A DNA stretch of 64,000 nt from positions 1-64,000 of the forward strand of contig JALLLS010000072.1 of assembly GCA_025094145.1 (NCBI GenBank). Direction: 5' to 3'. The position numbers were made by a program, and so were the translations under genes. The notes under the pieces were generated by a model, which did no database searches, was not told the origin of the DNA, and worked only from the letters and a program-made list of their open reading frames with translations. Source of the DNA: Spinellus fusiger. Its lineage: Eukaryota > Mucoromycota > Mucoromycetes > Mucorales > Phycomycetaceae. This document shows positions 61,333-64,000 of the stretch, piece after piece (positions within the stretch are counted from its first letter, which is position 1; the number at the start of each line of letters is the position of its first letter).

Positions 61333-62071
61333 GAGGTGTGTTTGGTAATAAAGGTGTTATATTTCTCAAAGTTCTATACTACAACAATTACAACTGCTTA
61401 TATAGTTTTTCTGGCTATGTCTAATTAATTTAGTTCTGAAATAGCAATGTCTCTTGGAATGTGAGGGTTAATTTCCTCAAGATTCTCAACAATTGCTTAC
61501 CTCAAGATTTCAAGTACCTCACTCTGAACACTATTACTTGTCTTACTCTACTAATGTCTTCTGCCTGTCTACCTGTACCTCACTTGCAATCCTTTCCTTG
61601 TTCTTGGTACTTGTTACTTGAAACCAATGCATTCACTTTGAATCCTGGCATAGACTCTCTTTGTTGTAGGTTGTGTCTAGAGTTGACCCATCACCCCACC
61701 ATCATTAAGAAGTTTTTCTATTTGCTAGATAGTTCAGACTACTCCTTGCAGCCTTTTATACTTAGTACTATTGAAAATTAGGAAGCCTCTTACACTCAAC
61801 ATGCTGGGGTGATGGAAAGACTTGGCAAATGTTTCAGAAGAAATTTCTTTAGTATTTTTAGATAGACTGTTGTTGGAAAAAGGGGATGAAGAACATACCC
61901 CCCTGAATCCCATAAGACTTTTTATCATAAAAAGTAATCAATGTAACTTAGAAGAAATTATATAAGCCTGCTCAATTCATAGCAGAAGCAAATTGAGAAA
62001 TATATCTATTACATTCCTAAACCACACCTTTTGCCTTTAGGTTTTTTAACACTTATTTCTTCATTTACAAT

Positions 62072-62940
62072 GCCTGACAATACCACCCCTACTATTACCA
62101 GCACCACAAAAGCTGAAGGTCTGGTCCAAATGGATATCTCCTCTGCCCAAAATCTCTTTGAGAAGAAGGCTCCCACCTTTACAAGTACAATTGAGTCCAT
62201 GGACATTGAGACATGGAAGGGAAAGATGGCCCAGTAGGAAAAGATCCTTTTGAACAGACTGGATCCCTATATCAAGGTAATCCTCCTCCAAACCAAATTG
62301 GCAGGCCCAGCTGCTTTCCTAGCAGACCTCCACACGTGTGACACTCCAGAGAAACTCTACTTGCTGCTTGGAACTATCTTCCCTGTTCACACCCACAGAA
62401 CCAAGACTCTGGTAAAGCTAGACAAAGGTGACTACTTTGCAGGATATACAGCCATCACTTGTGTACAAGAAGCCCAAAGAACCTACCATCTCTTGACACC
62501 TTCAGATGCTGCTGCCCATACCATAGCCACTGCACTGTACAAGACATTTCCTCAAGTATGGAACTTTACAGGAAAGTCCCCAAGTCTGGTAACAGAGGCA
62601 AACTTTGAGAAGATACTGGTCAGGTTCTCAGAGTTTGCTGAGATCACTCTCCCTGTGGCAAAGGCCCCTTACCCCCAAACAGAGGGAGCTCTGAGGCAAC
62701 AAAACCTCACCCCTGAGAGTCACCATCACATACAACAAGCCCCACACACTCACCACCAGATGCCACACCAAAAGAGAAGACCTAGGGAGAATTGCTCAGG
62801 ATACCAGGACCTGGAGAGATAGCTGGAGGCTCAGAACAAAGAAATGGAGGCCCAAGAGAAGCAGATAAAAGTACTGCTAGCACAACTCAACAAGGGCTCT
62901 TTGGGAAAAGTCTAAGCAGTGTTTACAACCCCTCACCTCT
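62072..62940 (+). pseudogene. LTR-retrotransposon gag-like ORF with in-frame stops
   Basis: Starts MPDNTTPTITST. After 56 codons a TAG interrupts; the same frame then continues through LNRLDPYIKVILLQTKLAG, LYLLLGTIFPVHT, an RFSEFAEITLPVAKAPYP segment, a His-rich tail, and after a second TAG a coiled coil (LEAQNKEMEAQEKQIKVLLAQL). This resembles gag of fungal LTR elements in size and layout. It is unrelated in sequence to the minus-strand gag. Confidence 0.65.
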
Positions 62941-62959
62941 AGTCATAGGATCTCTTATG

Positions 62960-63340
62960 TTGAATAAAAACATACCAAACACTAGTTGGAGTAAACACTG
63001 CAAAAATATGAGGGACAAACCCACACACTGGGTCACTCTGCCAGATACAGAAATAGGTAGAAAGAGTGTAAAAGCAGTTGCAGACCAAGGGGCAACAGCA
63101 AATTTAGTCACTAAGGAGACTGTTGACAGACTGGGCCTAAGCATAAGAACAGAATCACCTTCAAAGCTCCAATCCTTGTGGAACACAGACACATATACCA
63201 CCTATGGACAAGCCAATGCTAAAGTCAGAGTGAATGGCTGTCCAGGCAGATGGATAAGCTTAGTGGTGGTAGACTTTGAGACAGAGTGGGACCTTCTCTT
63301 AGGATCCAAGACATTGGAAGCCATAGGCTACCTATTGTAA
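62960..63340 (+). pseudogene. Retropepsin-like domain downstream of gag
   Basis: In the next frame after gag, KAVADQGATANLVTKETVDRLGL resembles an aspartic-protease active site with DQGA in place of D[TS]GA, followed by WDLLLGSKTLEAIGY, the usual G-x-x-x-L exit. The altered catalytic triad is probably inactive or divergent. It stops directly at the start of the LTR. Confidence 0.65.
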
Positions 63341-63589
63341 TTATGAAGACAATGGTAGCAGTCACAGACCAATTATTAAGCTGTCTTCTTTCTACAATGT
63401 AATTCATAGTTAAGACACCACATATTAAAGTCTACTGTACAGGCCATCATTATCAAGTATCCTAAAACAGTAATAGATTATTCTCAATAACACAGTCACC
63501 TGTCTATTTAGTATAAATAGACATGTCAAAATTGTTTTAATAAAAGCATCTTGTTCTTGAGTCTGATTAATTCCTTTTTGAATTTAACA
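63336..63589 (+). repeat. LTR, plus strand
   Basis: A 254-bp TGTAAT...TTTAACA sequence homologous to 50882-51132 in reverse. It contains the 21-bp palindrome GTCTATTTAGTATAAATAGAC-type core (~63508) and an ATAAAAGCATCTTG poly-A-type block. It sits between protease and integrase, so it is either a 3' LTR after deletion or an insertion. No target duplication is visible. Confidence 0.72.
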
Positions 63590-64000
63590 CACTTCTGTCA
63601 GTTGAGTGCTTTACAACAAAGATCTTATATGCCAATGACTACTTCTGCCACCTCTGAAGCCTGGGAGCATGTCTACATTGACTTGTTGCAAAATGGAGAG
63701 GATGAGGATCCAGAAATAAATGCCCTGATAGCTGTAGGCCTGGCCAGTGGCTACTATGAAGTTTATCCTATTGCTGACATGACTACTACAACAGTGATAG
63801 ATACTCTCAAACAAATCTGATTCTCTCAGCATGGCCTCTGCAAAAAAACTACTAGTGACAATGGCCATCAATTCATATCACATAAATTTGTAGACTATCT
63901 TGAAAGGAAGAACATCCAACATATATGTACCTCTCCTATGCACCCTCAATCCAAACTGGCCAAAATATCTGTGAAACTATTTAAATATAAACTCAGAAGA
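63590..64000 (+). pseudogene. Retrotransposon integrase fragment, cut by window edge
   Basis: From ~63620 the plus strand reads the end of a zinc-binding/linker region, then WEHVYIDLLQNG with the first catalytic Asp of the integrase core. A TGA at ~63818 and a frame change precede TTSDNGHQFIS with the second Asp and CTSPMHPQS. The open part continues beyond the window. Confidence 0.78.

Noticed and set aside
1..64000. tRNA or rRNA genes
   Set aside because: No cloverleaf with conserved A and B boxes, and no rRNA-like conserved blocks, were recognised by eye. A dedicated scan would be needed to exclude tRNAs fully.

Overview
The window is a stretch of a eukaryotic nuclear genome, almost certainly an early-diverging filamentous fungus. 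Mucoromycota is my best guess. The evidence is AT-rich DNA, genes carrying many very short introns (about 40-110 nt, GT-AG with at least two GC-AG), and a fungal gene set: Bud4/anillin-like protein, Mpo1-like protein, DUF3712/Tag1-like vacuolar protein, a fungal xylose-reductase-type aldo-keto reductase and a DUF7137-like surface protein. Tc1/mariner, Ty3/gypsy, LINE and Helitron debris is abundant. All exon structures were worked out by hand from splice-site phase and protein continuity. They are predictions without transcript support.

Layout. 1-5.65 kb: one very large five-exon gene, open at the window's left edge. It encodes about 1,800 residues of a diverged ~150-residue repeat and ends in a haloacid-dehalogenase-like (HAD) domain. 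6.3-18.7 kb: a giant inverted repeat. Two ~6.0-kb arms, apparently without any indel between them, flank a 440-bp asymmetric spacer. Each arm carries a LINE reverse-transcriptase relic, a Tc1 relic and a small spliced gene, so each exists twice. 18.7-21.5 kb is almost gene-free.

21.5-33.7 kb: a compact housekeeping island with an aldo-keto reductase (one-base frameshift), AP-1 sigma, a BolA-like protein, a 0.7-kb hexanucleotide microsatellite, an Acinus-like ASAP-complex protein, an inositol monophosphatase, a secreted DUF7137-like protein, OPA3-like and a DUF1771-Smr protein. 33.7-40.9 kb is repeat-rich, with a dispersed ~1.2-kb repeat and a Tc1 element with both ends and its TA duplication. 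40.9-49.8 kb is a second island: Mpo1-like, the DUF3712/Tag1-like membrane protein and the Bud4/anillin-like protein. 50.9-64 kb is a nest of transposons: a minus-strand Ty3/gypsy copy with a Tc1 element inside its pol, LINE tail, a short Tc1 derivative, fold-back elements, a Helitron-type PIF1 helicase relic, and plus-strand gag/protease, LTR and integrase pieces cut by the right edge.

The host genes look like unrelated functions: vesicle traffic (AP-1), splicing (Acinus), mitochondrial and Fe-S biology (OPA3, BolA), sphingolipid breakdown (Mpo1), vacuole (Tag1-like), cytokinesis (Bud4-like), inositol and sugar reduction. No pathway cluster is apparent. The two most unusual items are the repeat-HAD giant protein and the large, apparently indel-free palindrome.
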